A stretch of 64,000 nucleotides of DNA, taken from the NCBI GenBank assembly GCA_015039465.1, contig MU130361.1, forward strand, positions 307,651 through 371,650, written 5' to 3'. How positions within the stretch are numbered: position 1 is the first letter of the stretch; each line of letters begins with the position of its first letter. A model generated the notes under the pieces. The model did no database searches. It worked only from the letters and a program-made list of their open reading frames with translations, and was not told the DNA's origin. This document shows positions 49,537-60,474 of this stretch, piece after piece. Position numbers and translations under genes: made by a program. The stretch comes from Phlegmacium glaucopus. Lineage: Eukaryota; Basidiomycota; Agaricomycetes; Agaricales; Cortinariaceae.

Positions 49537-49566
49537 CCTTACCTGGCCTTACCTGGCCTTACCTGG
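49537..49566. repeat. Three tandem copies of CCTTACCTGG
   Basis: Three exact, adjacent 10-bp units read directly. On the minus strand each unit is CCAGGTAAGG, which contains a perfect splice-donor consensus (AG|GTAAG). Confidence 0.9.
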
Positions 49567-49642
49567 AGGGCCGCCTCAATCCTCTTCAATCATACTAGGT
49601 TCATCAAAAACACCCGTGAAATTTTGAAACGTGAGGGGTTCA

Positions 49643-50492
49643 TTACAACAACTTCATCAGGAATTCAATGTAAAGTTTGGACTTGTCTGAGCCAGTGTCA
49701 GAGTCTTGGTCAGATGCTTCCCCATCCCCATCCCCTTCCTCTCCCTCTTCATCGGTGTGTGTCTTCAGAGAAGTTTTTTTTTGGCAAATGCTTCAACAAT
49801 CCTCAGTAAATGACACACCTTTTTCGAGAAAAAGTCTGCAAATTGCTCCTCGTCGGACTCTTCAAACCCAGCATCACTATCAATCTCCTCATCATATCCG
49901 CTGTCAATTTCCTCGTTATTATTATTATTATATTCCAATTATAGTCCTGCGGGGCGATGCCCTATGTCGGACTGCTCCTTCGCTATTACTCTATTTGTGC
50001 TGGTGCGGATTTGTGAGGTTCTGACTATGTGAACGGTGAAGGCCTTCTGAGAAGATGCGCGAAGAGAATTATGAAAGGGATATAGTGTACAGTATTATGC
50101 TTGTTTGTCCTGTGTCTTTGGTTTACTCATCCTTGTCTCATTCGAAGTTCGACCTGAAAGATCCGTGTGAGTCTTCGAAGCGTTTCGTGGCCTCGATGTA
50201 TCTGAACACCGCTGGTATGGACTTCTTTTCCCCCAGAATACCGACGTCGAGTTCCCTTCCTCTTTTAAGCTCCTTCTTAAGTCTGTTCCTTTGTCCTTTA
50301 AACTTCGTGCAAAAGAAAAGATAGTGCATGGTCAATTTCCTCGTTGTCTTCATAAAAATCTGTTATGAGAGTTGATTCTGCTTTCTGTGCTAGTCGTTTC
50401 TCATATCCTGTAATGTTGGCCTGGGCCCTCGATTTTCCCTGCTTGAGAGTACCATTCTTGTTAGAAACTTTTGAATGCCGGCCCAACTTCAT
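49643..50492 (-). pseudogene. Acidic hypothetical protein gene, exon structure unresolved or broken
   Basis: I do not recognise this gene. On the minus strand, ATG 50492 opens MKLGRHSKVSNKNGTLKQG... and reads about 65 codons to DFYEDNEEIDHALSF before a stop at ~50298. A second frame (to 50138) carries a Lys/Arg-rich stretch (QRNRLKKELKRGREL). About 300 bp on, NNEEIDSGYDEEIDSDAGFEESDEEQFADFF runs to a good GTGTGT donor. A final exon (THTDEEGEEGDGDG...) ends IEFLMKLL with TAA at 49643-49645. The two acidic parts share the 15-nt sequence for NEEID. I could not join all parts with plausible introns, so it is either a multi-exon gene with an intron I mis-see or a decayed duplicate. Confidence 0.35.
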
Positions 50493-50830
50493 TGTAGTAG
50501 ACAGGAGAGCAGTTGTATGGTTTAAAAGTACCAAAATTTTGAGATAACTTGGAAGTATTTTCGGAAATGAGTGAGCCCTTGCCGAGCAATGCCGACTTTC
50601 GTACGACTGCTGGTTACAAGAAGTGATTGAATTTGGTGACCACGTTCCACATTCAAGTCAATCGTCCTAGTGCCTTAGCATCCTTCGAGTATGGAGAGAT
50701 TATTTTCTTATATATATATCTGTGAAGTAGTATAACCGTCCATTATTCTTAAGATTTTTATGCTTACTAGGTTCTGTATTATACAATTAAATAATTTAAG
50801 TACAACACAGAATACAATCGAAGATATCAT
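50493..50830. other. Intergenic region 3' of the copper ATPase
   Basis: About 340 bp, AT-rich with TATATATA near 50710. Nothing gene-like. It contains the ATPase 3' UTR and the promoter side of the acidic hypothetical gene. Confidence 0.5.
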
Positions 50831-53800
50831 TCAAACAGCGCCCCTCTGGTCCATTTCCACAGGCAGCTGACTGTACCCATAACTATCCTCCATTCTGAAC
50901 ATCATCCTGGCACTGTCCACTACACTTGCGGTACTATCCAAAAACATCCCCGTCCATCCAGCGCCACTATCCACCGTTGCTGTAGCTGGTAAAGCCACCC
51001 CACTTGCTATGGCCGCCTCGTCTGGCATAATGCTGCTCATAGGCCGAGTCCACCACTTCAGCGTTAGCGAGCTCATCACCACGCTTACACTGGAAAACGC
51101 CATCGCCGCTCCAGCAAGCATAGGGTGCATGTATAGACCAAACGGAAGGAAGAAACCCATGGCCAGAGGAATACCAAGAACATTGTAGATGCATGCCCAG
51201 ATGAGGTTGCGCTTGATGACCGAGAAAATCTTACGTGATAGATGGAGGGCTGCGACGACATCTAGCAAGTCAGAACGCATAAGCACGATGTCGGCGGCTT
51301 CTATGGCTACAGATGTTCCTGAAGAGAGTGCGATGCCCAGTGTGGCTGCGACAAGAGCTGGAGAATCGTTGATGCCATCCCCAACCTGTTCCAGCGAAAA
51401 GAGGAAAGTCAATATATGTGCATAAAAAGACAGGGAAATTCGAACCATTGCAACCCCTGCACCATCTTTCTCCATGAACTCCGTTACCACCGCAGCCTTT
51501 CCCATAGGGCTCATATCCGCCCAAACATTCTCAGGTCTAATTCCCACCTGTTTGGCAATAGCCATAGCGGCTGCCTTCCCATCTCCAGTGACCATATTCA
51601 CCTCAATTCCCATCTTTTCTAGTGCTAAAATAGCCTGTCGACTGGAGGGCTTCGGCATATCTGAGAGAGAAACTGCCAATAAAGGCTGTGGGTATGCTGA
51701 TTTCGAGGTGAGGAGCGAAATGAAGATGATAGTACGCCCTATTTTTGTTTCTTGGTCCTCATAGGAAATTAGTGAAGGTGGAATAGAACGATATGCCTGA
51801 GCACTGGCGTCGACCCCGCTGCCCACTCCGGTTTGGGTAACGAACCTGGCGTTGCCGATGAACAGAGTGTGTTTTCGCCCTTCGCAGAGTATTTTGGCTT
51901 TGACTCCCTGACCAGTGATACTTTCGAATTCTTCTACTTGCGCCTGGGGCCCACTGGACCCTAAGAGGTCTTTTCCATAAGAAGCGATGGCTTTTGCAAG
52001 AGGGTGTTCGGATTTGGCTTCTGTAGCGCTAACCATGGCTACCACATTCCTTCTGTCAGTAACACCATCCGCGCAGACGCCATCAAGTCCAGTATCGCCA
52101 GCATATAGCTCATCGTTGAACTTTGGGCCATCAGCATAAGGTATAGGAGCCCAATGCATACCAACAACGCTGAGCTTCCCGACGGTGACCGTACCTGTTT
52201 TATCTACCAGCACACGCTTGATACTTTTGCTCGCTTCAAGTGCCTTGCCTCCCTTGATCAAGATCCCATTCTTCGCTCCCATTCCCGTACCGACCATAAT
52301 GGCTGTCGGTGTGGCCAGGCCCAAAGCACAAGGACATGCAACAACAATGACGCTAATGCACATCTGCAAACACACCGCAAACTTGCTTGTCCCATGGTTA
52401 TGGAACATCTGTGGAAGCCTATCGTCATCGATGAGCCAACTGAGGAGAAGCCAGGTGACGAAGGTGATAGCGGCCAGACTGACGACCGTTGGTACAAAGC
52501 GTCCTGCGACTTTGTCCACGAATGCTTGAATAGGCGCCTTAGATGTCTGTGCATCTTCGACGAGCCGTACGATTTGGGATAGGGCAGTGTCCTTCCCTGC
52601 GCGGGTGACGACCATATCGAAGGTACCTAGTCCATTGACAGTACCTCCGATAACATTGTCTCCTGCAAGCTTGGTGACTGCAAGGGCTTCTCCCGTAATG
52701 GCGCTCTCATCGACGCTTGACGATCCTTTGACAACAGTACCATCTGCTGGAACCTTATCACCTGGTACAAGTTTGACAATATCCCCGACTCCAACCAGCT
52801 CGGTAGGGATCTTCCTTTCTTGGGTACAAGCGGGGGCATCGGTGTATATTGTTGCCATGGATGGTGCGAGACTTATGAGGTCAGTCAGAGCTGCACTCGT
52901 CTTCCCTTTTGCCTTGTTCTCCAAATATCGTCCAAGAGAGACAAACATGAGCAACATGGTGCTCGTTTCGAAAAAGAGGAATGGGCGAAATCCAGGGATT
53001 GTATTAAAAATGGCGCCGATCATGGAAAAGAGGGAAAAGAAATAAGCCGCCGAAGTACCGAGAATGACAAGGACATCCATAGTTGCCGAACCGTGTTTGA
53101 GCGATCTGTAGGAGCTACGATAGAATTTGGCGCCCACCCAGAACTGAGCAGGTGTTGTAATTAAGAAACTAAGGAAATCTCCCAAATAAATTCCGTTAAA
53201 AAGGCGAAAAGCAAGGAACCCTTTGATTCCGGGTATCTTGGGGCCGACCATGTTGATAAAGAAGACTGGAATGGCGAAACTCAGACTCCACAATAATTGG
53301 GATTTCCACTCCAGGACCTCTTTCATGCGAGTCAGAGATTGGAGTTGTGTAGCATCCTGTTGATCTGAGAGCATAGCGTCGAAACCCATGTCTCCTATTC
53401 GATCGACCATTTCCCTTGGACCGATGAGTGTACGGTCAAAGTTGACGGTGCATGTGTCGGTAGCGAGAGACACTGCCACGCTGGTGATGCCTGGGACAGC
53501 GGAGAGACCAGCCTCAATCGTGCTAGTACAAGACGAGCATGTCATTCCAAATATTCGGAGCTGGACTACATCTTCTCTTGTTCGGGGAATTGGTGTTGCG
53601 TCGAAGCCGATATCAGATACTTCCTGGATATACGGACCTAGGTAAATTGGCCGATGAAGTGATGGTAAGCACGCACGCTGACGAGTTTCTCGACGGTCCA
53701 ATATGCTGGATCATACTCAATGATCCCTCTCTCTGCCAGAAGGGCGACCTTGACCGAGTGGATACCCTGCTGACCACGGAGCACGCTTTCTATTGCCTGA

Positions 53801-53938
53801 GGAGATAATGTGCTCTATCAAAAACTTGAAAGAGCAAAGAATTCATAGGCATACCTCAACACAAGACCCACATGTCATGCCCTCTACTCGTAACTCGCAT
53901 TTTTCTGATAAAGAGGTATTGTCGGCCGATTCCTTCAT
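50831..53938 (-). CDS. CCC2: Copper-transporting P1B-type ATPase (Ccc2/ATP7 type)
   Basis: Pumps Cu+ from cytosol into the trans-Golgi to load secreted copper enzymes such as laccases and the iron-uptake multicopper oxidase. The true start is MKESADNTSLSEKCELR at 53938; two small introns join the first exons to the long frame. Two N-terminal metal-binding domains carry MTCGSC and MTCSSC. Seen further: TSAAYFFSLFSM; DESAITGEAL (actuator); VIVVACPCALGLATPT with the CPC transport motif; LVDKTGTVT, phosphorylated Asp; SEHPLAKAI; MVTGDGKAAA; and VGDGINDSPALVAATLG, completed by a 60-nt intron that happens to stay open in frame. The tail continues past SSLTLKWW for ~60 residues to RGAV. About 1,000 residues with two HMA domains, comparable to Ccc2. 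Confidence 0.96.
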
Positions 53939-54899
53939 TGCAGGAATCGATGAAACTATGTAGTTGTTTACTAAGGAGGGCGGGAGCCTGTCGACAACAG
54001 GATCGGCCACTTCCGATCATTGTGAGGGCAGATCGTTGTTACCTCCAATAATAACTAGTACAGCCTCAGGCCTCAGCATGCTAATTCTATCTTGTGCGCT
54101 CTCCTTACAACCAGGTTTCTCATCGCAGGCAGCGATTGAATTTATCCAACGGTGACCAAGGCCTCACGGAGAGGGAGAAGCTGAAAAGTCTAAGGTTCCG
54201 AGACCCACAACTGCAGCCCCATTGGCAAACTTCCATTATTAGTATCATTGGCATTGCCCACCGACCAACGTTCCTCTATCTTAAAATCATATTCTCATCT
54301 CTTCCATCACGTTTAGTTCATAGCCATCCTGCGCTGTGCAATCCCTGAACCATCAGTACGATCAGGAGCGAGAAGCGATGCTATTGCCCTTATCATCGCC
54401 CCTTTCGTGATGTATCCCATAAAGACGCCCTACTTGGAGCGATATGTTAGTTGGGAGCGAGCTTTAAGTGCTAGAATTTATAATATATCCCCCTTGTAAA
54501 GCTTTACTCCTACTGCATGTTATATTTCAGTACTCAAACTTGAACGTTATTACATTTATTTGATTTTTTGTGTTCTAACAAACTTCGAGGATTATAAGTG
54601 CTTTGGGATTCGGGAATCCCGTACATCAAGATTCACATTGAGTATGGCTGGCATTGATATCAGCAGCAGTGGCGCAGCCGACGAGAAGCAACAAAAGCCA
54701 AGGAGTAATTCGCTCAAGATCATTCGGAATCCAAGTCGCCGCTTACCTTTTCCAAGGTTTATCCCATAACTGCTTGGAAACGTTTAACGTTTAGGTGTTT
54801 ACGCCTTTGCAGAGGGGTTCTTTCCAATTGGCCACGTGATCACTTTAAATTCTTAATGTCACTGTCAGGTATAACTTAAGGACAAACCACTCCTTACCA
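53939..54899. promoter_or_regulatory. Divergent promoter region, copper ATPase / dolichyl phosphatase
   Basis: About 960 bp between two divergent starts. ORFs at 54094-54348 and 54560-54769 (+) lack any recognisable features. I did not identify a copper-response (Mac1/Cuf1-type) element with confidence. Confidence 0.5.
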
Positions 54900-55844
54900 A
54901 TGCATGGAGGGCCACACGCTTCCCTTGATCTAACACATATCTTGTGTAAGTATTTATCTTAAGATATGACAAAGAAAATTAACATTTGAGGTTTGGTTGG
55001 CAGACGATGATTCATCACTATTTTCTCTGGGACTGGCTCTGATAACGCTCAGTCCAATTCTTCTAATGGTAATATTTGCAGATCCTTTCCCTTAACTCAC
55101 TGAACCTCTTTTAGGCATCATATGCTGCGCTAGCAGTACAGACTCGCGAATTTCTTGTCATCACAATGTGGACCGGACAGTTCCTTAATGAGCTTCTCAA
55201 TTGGGTAATAAAGCGCGCCATTAAAGAAGATAGACCTATACGTAGGTCTCCTCATTATTGCAACTCCTGTTAATATCTCGGCTTAATGGTGTTCTGCGAT
55301 AGAAAGCATTGGGAATGGCTATGGCTTTCCCTCATCTCATAGTCAATACATGGGTTATTTCACGAGTTTCTTAATGTGCCATCTCTACTTTCGACATCGC
55401 TTTTCCTCCACTGGATACCCCGTAATTGACTTTATTTGGAGAATCGTGGTTTATGTTGGTCTTCTGGCCTGGGCGGGGCTTGTTGCTTATTCACGGTACG
55501 CCTGTTGTTCTCTACTGGTAAAACCTTGTCTCTAACAATCTCCGTACAGCTATTATCTCGGCTACCACAATGTACATCAGATTCTCTGGGGACTAATTTT
55601 TGGTGTTGGACTCGGAATTCCGCTCTATCTGCTAGCTGAAGTTATTCCTGACCGATATCCGACCTCGGCACTGGGAAGAGCAAAGATTATGTTGTTGGAC
55701 CATCCTATCATTGTCTGGCTACAAATACGTGATGGTTGGGCGGTCTGGGCGGACGGTGGGCGAGAGGGTGAGTGGAAGATATGGAGAACTAAATGGGAAC
55801 TTAAAGTCAGGAAAAACATTGCACAAAAACAAAAGAAACGTTGA
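54900..55844 (+). CDS. CAX4: Dolichyl pyrophosphate phosphatase (PAP2 family)
   Basis: ER-lumen enzyme that recycles dolichyl-PP released by oligosaccharyltransferase back to dolichyl-P, sustaining N-glycosylation and supplying Dol-P-Man for Pmt4. Five exons (54900-54945, 55004-55068, 55115-55241, 55303-55495, 55550-55844) encode 241 aa. The start MHGGPHASLDLTHILYDD was found by joining the short first exon. The three phosphatase motifs are complete: KRAIKEDRP, YGFPSSHSQYMG and YSRYYLGYHNVHQ. Four membrane helices surround them (LALITLSPILLMASYAAL and so on). The C-terminus is basic, ending KNIAQKQKKR. The length is normal for the family. Confidence 0.95.
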
Positions 55845-56059
55845 AAGGGACGGTAACCAATAGAGGAAGTCATGGGCGTCGCCCTTGATTGCTTCAATGT
55901 AAAGGGTTATGTAAATCAGAACTATCTAATCAGATAACCAACCTCTTCAAAAAAAGTAAAAGCTTGAAATAATTTTGCATGCGGACTCTTCCATTTGCAG
56001 ATGTATCGTCCCATTTCCACTGCAAGACTTGCTCTTCATTCCAAGAATCGGCTGATTGA

Positions 56060-57319
56060 ATGACATTTTCTTACTCTTTCATCACACACTATCCTCCCTT
56101 TTCTCGTCTCTGCCATATTGTCAGGATTCAACCCCACAAGCTAGTTTTCACACCCAGTCGTACCCGGAGTATGTCATCCAGTACGAACGACTTACCACCG
56201 TCATCTATACCCTTATTTGTTACGAATTCGGAGTACCGGAAATGGAGAAAGCAGGCCTTTGAGGCCGGAAAATCAGTTGGGTTTGTTCCAACCATGGGCG
56301 CTCTGCACGAAGGGCATCTATCTCTTGGTTTGTGACTAGTCGTTCCGCGCTCTATCGATCACCGTTCTTATGAAGAGATTCTACGATTTCAGTGCGGAGG
56401 TCTCTTGCAGAGAATGACCTCACCGTCGTGTCCATCTTTGTCAACCCAGGGCAGTTCGCGCCCCATGAAGATTTGGCATCTTATCCACGCACTCTTCCAA
56501 GAGATCTCGAACAGCTTTCGGCAGAAAAATTGACGGTTTCCAAATTACTTCCTCCTATTACCCGAACTCCCTCTGCGGTATATATCCCATCTGTATCGGA
56601 AATATACCCGTCAGGAATTGTCCAAAACGTTGCGGAGCAAAAGGGTACCTTCGTCGAAGTGAAAGGGTATGGTCATCAAATGGAAGGCCAAAGTAGGCCT
56701 ACGTTCTTCCGAGGAGTAGCCACTGTCGTTACAAAGTTATTCAATGTCATCCAGGTCGGTACTCGCCTCCCATTTTTATTCATGACTGCACAAGCTTATG
56801 CCTTCCGCCACTCCCTAGCCTACAAAAGCTTACTTGGGCCAAAAGGATATACAACAGGCATTACTCCTTAAACGTCTCTGTCGAGACTTGTTACTACCCC
56901 ATCCCGAGCCGGATAATCTTCGCATAATCCCTACATGGCGCGATCCATCCGACGGCCTGGCTCTTTCTTCAAGGAACACATATCTTACTCCAGACGGGCG
57001 CAAAGTCGCGCCAACACTCATCCAAGCATTACGCGCAGCCGAAAGCGCATGGGCTGAAGGCCTCACAAAAGCTGAATGCATCGCAAGAGCAACAGCCATC
57101 GTTGAAGATAAAAAGGCTCAAGCACAATTGGAAGGCTTGAACGTCAATATCAAGCTGGATTACCTAGAAATGAACGATGCAGATTCCTTCGAGGTACTTA
57201 GCTCGCATATACGAGAAAGTGACACTGATTTGGTCATCCTGAGTGGAGCACTGATCGTGGACCAAACTCGCTTGATTGATAATATTTTACTGGGGGAGAA
57301 GGATCGAATCCTTGGATAG
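56060..57319 (+). CDS. PAN6: Pantothenate synthetase (pantoate-beta-alanine ligase)
   Basis: Joins pantoate and beta-alanine with ATP to make pantothenate, precursor of coenzyme A. Three exons (56060-56327, 56393-56754, 56819-57319) give 376 aa; a start at 56171 (MSSSTNDLPPSS) would give 339. The longer form begins MTFSYSFITHYPPFSRL, an Arg-bearing, acid-free leader that could target mitochondria. Seen: FVPTMGALHEGHLSLVRRS with the HxGH adenylation motif; [70 protein letters not shown], the conserved PTxRxxDGLAxSSRN block; and a C-terminal LDYLEMNDADSF. An upstream ATG at 56001 opens a short 20-codon ORF ending just before the start. This could act as a uORF. Confidence 0.95.
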
Positions 57320-57544
57320 ACTAAGTAGTAGTTGTAAGATCGCTTGCATTAAGCACACACCATCGTACAAAAAAAATCACGAGTCCACACCATCTATATT
57401 CAGAGCCATAACTTCCTTGCAGTTTCTAAACAACATGCTAGAGAACCACCATATACCGCATTATGAAACGAAGGTTGCTTTCGAATACCTGATGGATGAT
57501 ATCCTACCATGAACCAGAAGTTAGGTAAGACGTGATCGTTGAGC

Positions 57545-60363
57545 TCATGAACCACCACTCATGTCTAACAATCCTTCTATACTCTTCCCAAGGTCACCAC
57601 CATTCGCTTCTAACACCAACTCCACAACCTCCACGTCAACCGCTGGGAAAATCTGTATCAACGTTTCCAGAGCAGCGGTAGCTGCTTGCTCGTGTGCAGA
57701 GTCGATCTGAGCTTGCACTCCAGAAAAATCGAGTGCTGGGGTTGGCGTTCGTGATATATGCGAACCTTCCGAACCTAATAGCGACTGTACCCGTGGAGCT
57801 AAAAGTGTCGTCGGAGAGAGCAACTGTTGAGAAAGCCCTAATGCCAGAGACTGATGGGTGTAAGGTCCAGACCGTGACGGCGTTTCCTCCGGTCCATATC
57901 CAGGCGAATTCATAGGTGACGAAGGTGATGGTACTCTTCGAACTCGGGGCTTATAAGGGGTCTGAAGCGGAGGAGCGTATGACCCCTCCGCATAAGGTGT
58001 TTGCGGTGTGAGTGCAGAGCGTGGAGTGTTGTGTCCCGATTGACTTGCCTCAGAATGGGACCATTGAGGTGTGGATGGAAGTTTGAGTTCAGGGGGCCTT
58101 TCGGCCCTATTCTCGCGACCAAGTTCAAGCGGCCCAAATGGTCCAGGAAGGTAAGAAAACTTATTCTCGGCCCCATCTAGTGCTTCACTGAAGATTCGAC
58201 CGATAGCGTTGAGTGGTTTAGAGATAGTATCTCCGGTCTTCTGGAGTAATCGCTTGGCATCGTCAGATAGACTCTGTGTAGGGGCAGAAATGGAGAGCAG
58301 CTGGGCTGACTCTTCGCCTGCGTGAGGAGAAATACTTTGTGCCCTTGCTTCCGCGAAAGGAAGTGCTGGAGAGTGGGGCTCTGAAGGAGGCAAAGCTTGA
58401 ATAGCTTGCTCTACGTTGCTAAATTTTATATCAGCGATGTTTACGCATGGTAAGCATACGACGAACTCTTCAAATTCATCTTGAGTTATATTTGATAGTG
58501 AGGTATGATCCATTGTTTCAATGAAGGACACAGCACCCATCTAAAATCCGCCTGAGTACGCAGTAATACCGAAACGAGCGAAACGACTGACAAGGCTCGA
58601 AAGATAATATCCGGCCTCACTCTGGAGTTTGGCTGGATTTCGAAAGCGGTTAATGAATCTATATGTGACCATAAGTTGCTTGCAGAGAAATTGGTATGGT
58701 TGAACACGGACTCCACATTAGAAAGCAGATGCTCTGGATTCGCTTTAACTACGACATAAATGAGGATCGGAACAAATGAATCTGCCCCTTCATCATTGTG
58801 CAGGTGACGGATCAAGCCTGGTAGAACAAAACATCAACATAAGCTCATGCAAGTTGAGCAAGAGATGAAGGACAGCGGACCGAAGATGACCTTGCAAGAG
58901 TTCAATATACAAATCAACTTATCACGGGGAGCTTTGTAGTGATTGATTTTCAGTAGTTCTGGTGAAATCCGGGTCAATTTCCGCCATAGAAAATGGTAGA
59001 TAGATGAAGAACCTTGTTGAGCAAACATTAAGAAACCCTTGCTCCCCTCTCCCTCTGGAATATCGAGATGTGTTTCCTCTAGCCACCCGAATAGAGCAAT
59101 TCGTTGTGATAATACGCGATCCCGTTCCAGATCGTCTGTTGTTATTGGTCGGGGAGGATTTGCATGAGCTAGCCGCGGTGTGAAGGTGCTTCAACAAGGT
59201 CAGTTTCAAGATATTTGCACAATGAGTAAATTATCTGACAATTCATATAGACGATTCATCACGAGTTTTTCCATGCCTTCCATGGCGTTTTCAAAATCGG
59301 CTTCTGGAACGTTTCTCCACACATCGCATTCTCGCATTTGGGCTGCGATAAACTGGACATAGTTGAGAAGCAAACTTGCTCGACGAACAAGCGACTTACA
59401 TTGAGGAAGTCGTTGATTATCTTGACCTGGTCATTTACTGTAAATGTCCTTTTGGCAAAATTACTCAAAAATCTGGAGTAGGTACTGAGTTATTGGGTGA
59501 AGAAATTTTTTGACAGATCATACATACGATCTCAGATACTTTGAGACAGGATCAGCGCTCTTTGTTTTCATCTGGTCGAGAAATCTCTGAAAATCGAAAG
59601 CACCATCAGCAGGCCTCGGTACTGGGGATGCAGTGCCGCTGCCGCTGCGGCTTGGTGATGAGGACCCAAAGGTAGAGGATTTCCCGGTGTCCAACCTTTC
59701 TGATGAGGAAATTTCCTGCTGTGTGGCGAAAGAAGATGATGTCGATGGAGAAGGTATGGCCTTAGCCGTTGCATCAAGAGATAGTGGACGCGGCCGTCCT
59801 AAAGGTATTGCAAATGTTCTCGCAAGGGCAGCAAATGATGGGAAAGACGATGAGGACATGGTAGTAGTTGCAGATGGTGCAGAGGCAATTGTATCGGGAG
59901 ACAATGCTTCAGGAGATGTAGGTGAAGAAATATATAAATCCTTTAACGGAGGCGGAGGAGGCGATGGTGTGTGGGGTGGTGGTGGATGGCCTTCTGAGGT
60001 TTCCCATGCTTCTCGAGCAGCTTTCTCCTCATAACTCACTAGGGGATCAAACTCGCTCAAAACCTCCTTTGAACCTTCGTTCTTTGTTTCTGGAGTTGTC
60101 AGTACGCCACGGTCCTCTTTGCGACCTGCGAAGATCGGTTGGTCGTAGAGAGACGGATCGAGTGCGCTCAGAGGTTTCACTGGTACTTTCTCATTGGGCA
60201 CCTCATCAGTTGAAGTTGAGGCCACATCATCCCATGGATTAGGAGATACCAGAAAATCTGTACGGCTTGATGGTGCTGCCAGTGGTGCTGAGGAATTGGT
60301 CATGAAGGTCGAGTCGTCTGTAGTCAATGTGGTTGGATCCAAGCCAGATTTCGAAGTCGTCAT
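57545..60363 (-). CDS. VPS9: Vps9 Rab5-family guanine nucleotide exchange factor
   Basis: Activates Rab5/Vps21 GTPases on early endosomes and binds ubiquitin. The start is MTTSKSGLDPTT (60363). A long Ser/Pro-rich N-terminus (with SPNPWDD, and a Pro-rich HTPSPPPPP run) leads to FDFQRFLDQMKTKSADPVSKYLRSFL, then the helical bundle FTVNDQVKIINDFLNFIAAQMRE...NAMEGMEKLVMNRLYDFTF. The VPS9 domain reads [59 protein letters not shown] and GYYLSSL-GAVSFIE. A disordered tail ends in a CUE domain (AATAALETLIQIFPAVDVEVVELVLEANGGDLGKSIEGLLDM). Several introns of ~50-70 nt had to be removed. A 111-bp promoter is shared with the divergent Dnmt2 gene. Confidence 0.95.
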
Positions 60364-60474
60364 GTATCTACGTTCAAAGAGCTGCAGCTGCGTACAGGCA
60401 CTTACAGGGGTGAAGGGGATTGTTAAGTTTAGAACAGCGAGCACGTGGAAGTCGCGTCTCTATTTGAGCCACTT
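60364..60474. promoter_or_regulatory. Short bidirectional promoter, VPS9 / Dnmt2-type gene
   Basis: 111 bp between divergent start codons. Both 5' UTRs and core promoters must lie here or in the opposite 5' end. No TATA box seen. Confidence 0.5.

Larger units (their letters stand above)
48993..49642. promoter_or_regulatory. Upstream region of the monooxygenase, with repeats
   Basis: About 650 bp. Near the monooxygenase it has a GC-rich dyad and direct repeat (49064-49146). Further away is a triple 10-bp repeat (49537-49566). No coding sequence supported. Confidence 0.5.

Noticed and set aside
47079..53938. A secondary-metabolite cluster around the flavin monooxygenase
   Set aside because: Neighbours are housekeeping genes and there is no PKS, NRPS, terpene synthase, P450 or dedicated transporter nearby.
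54560..54769. 69-aa plus-strand ORF before the dolichyl phosphatase
   Set aside because: Short, unsupported and in the divergent promoter region.
60364..60444. VPS9 start further upstream (MLAVLNL...)
   Set aside because: The frame opens with GTG at 60444; the first ATG is at 60363.
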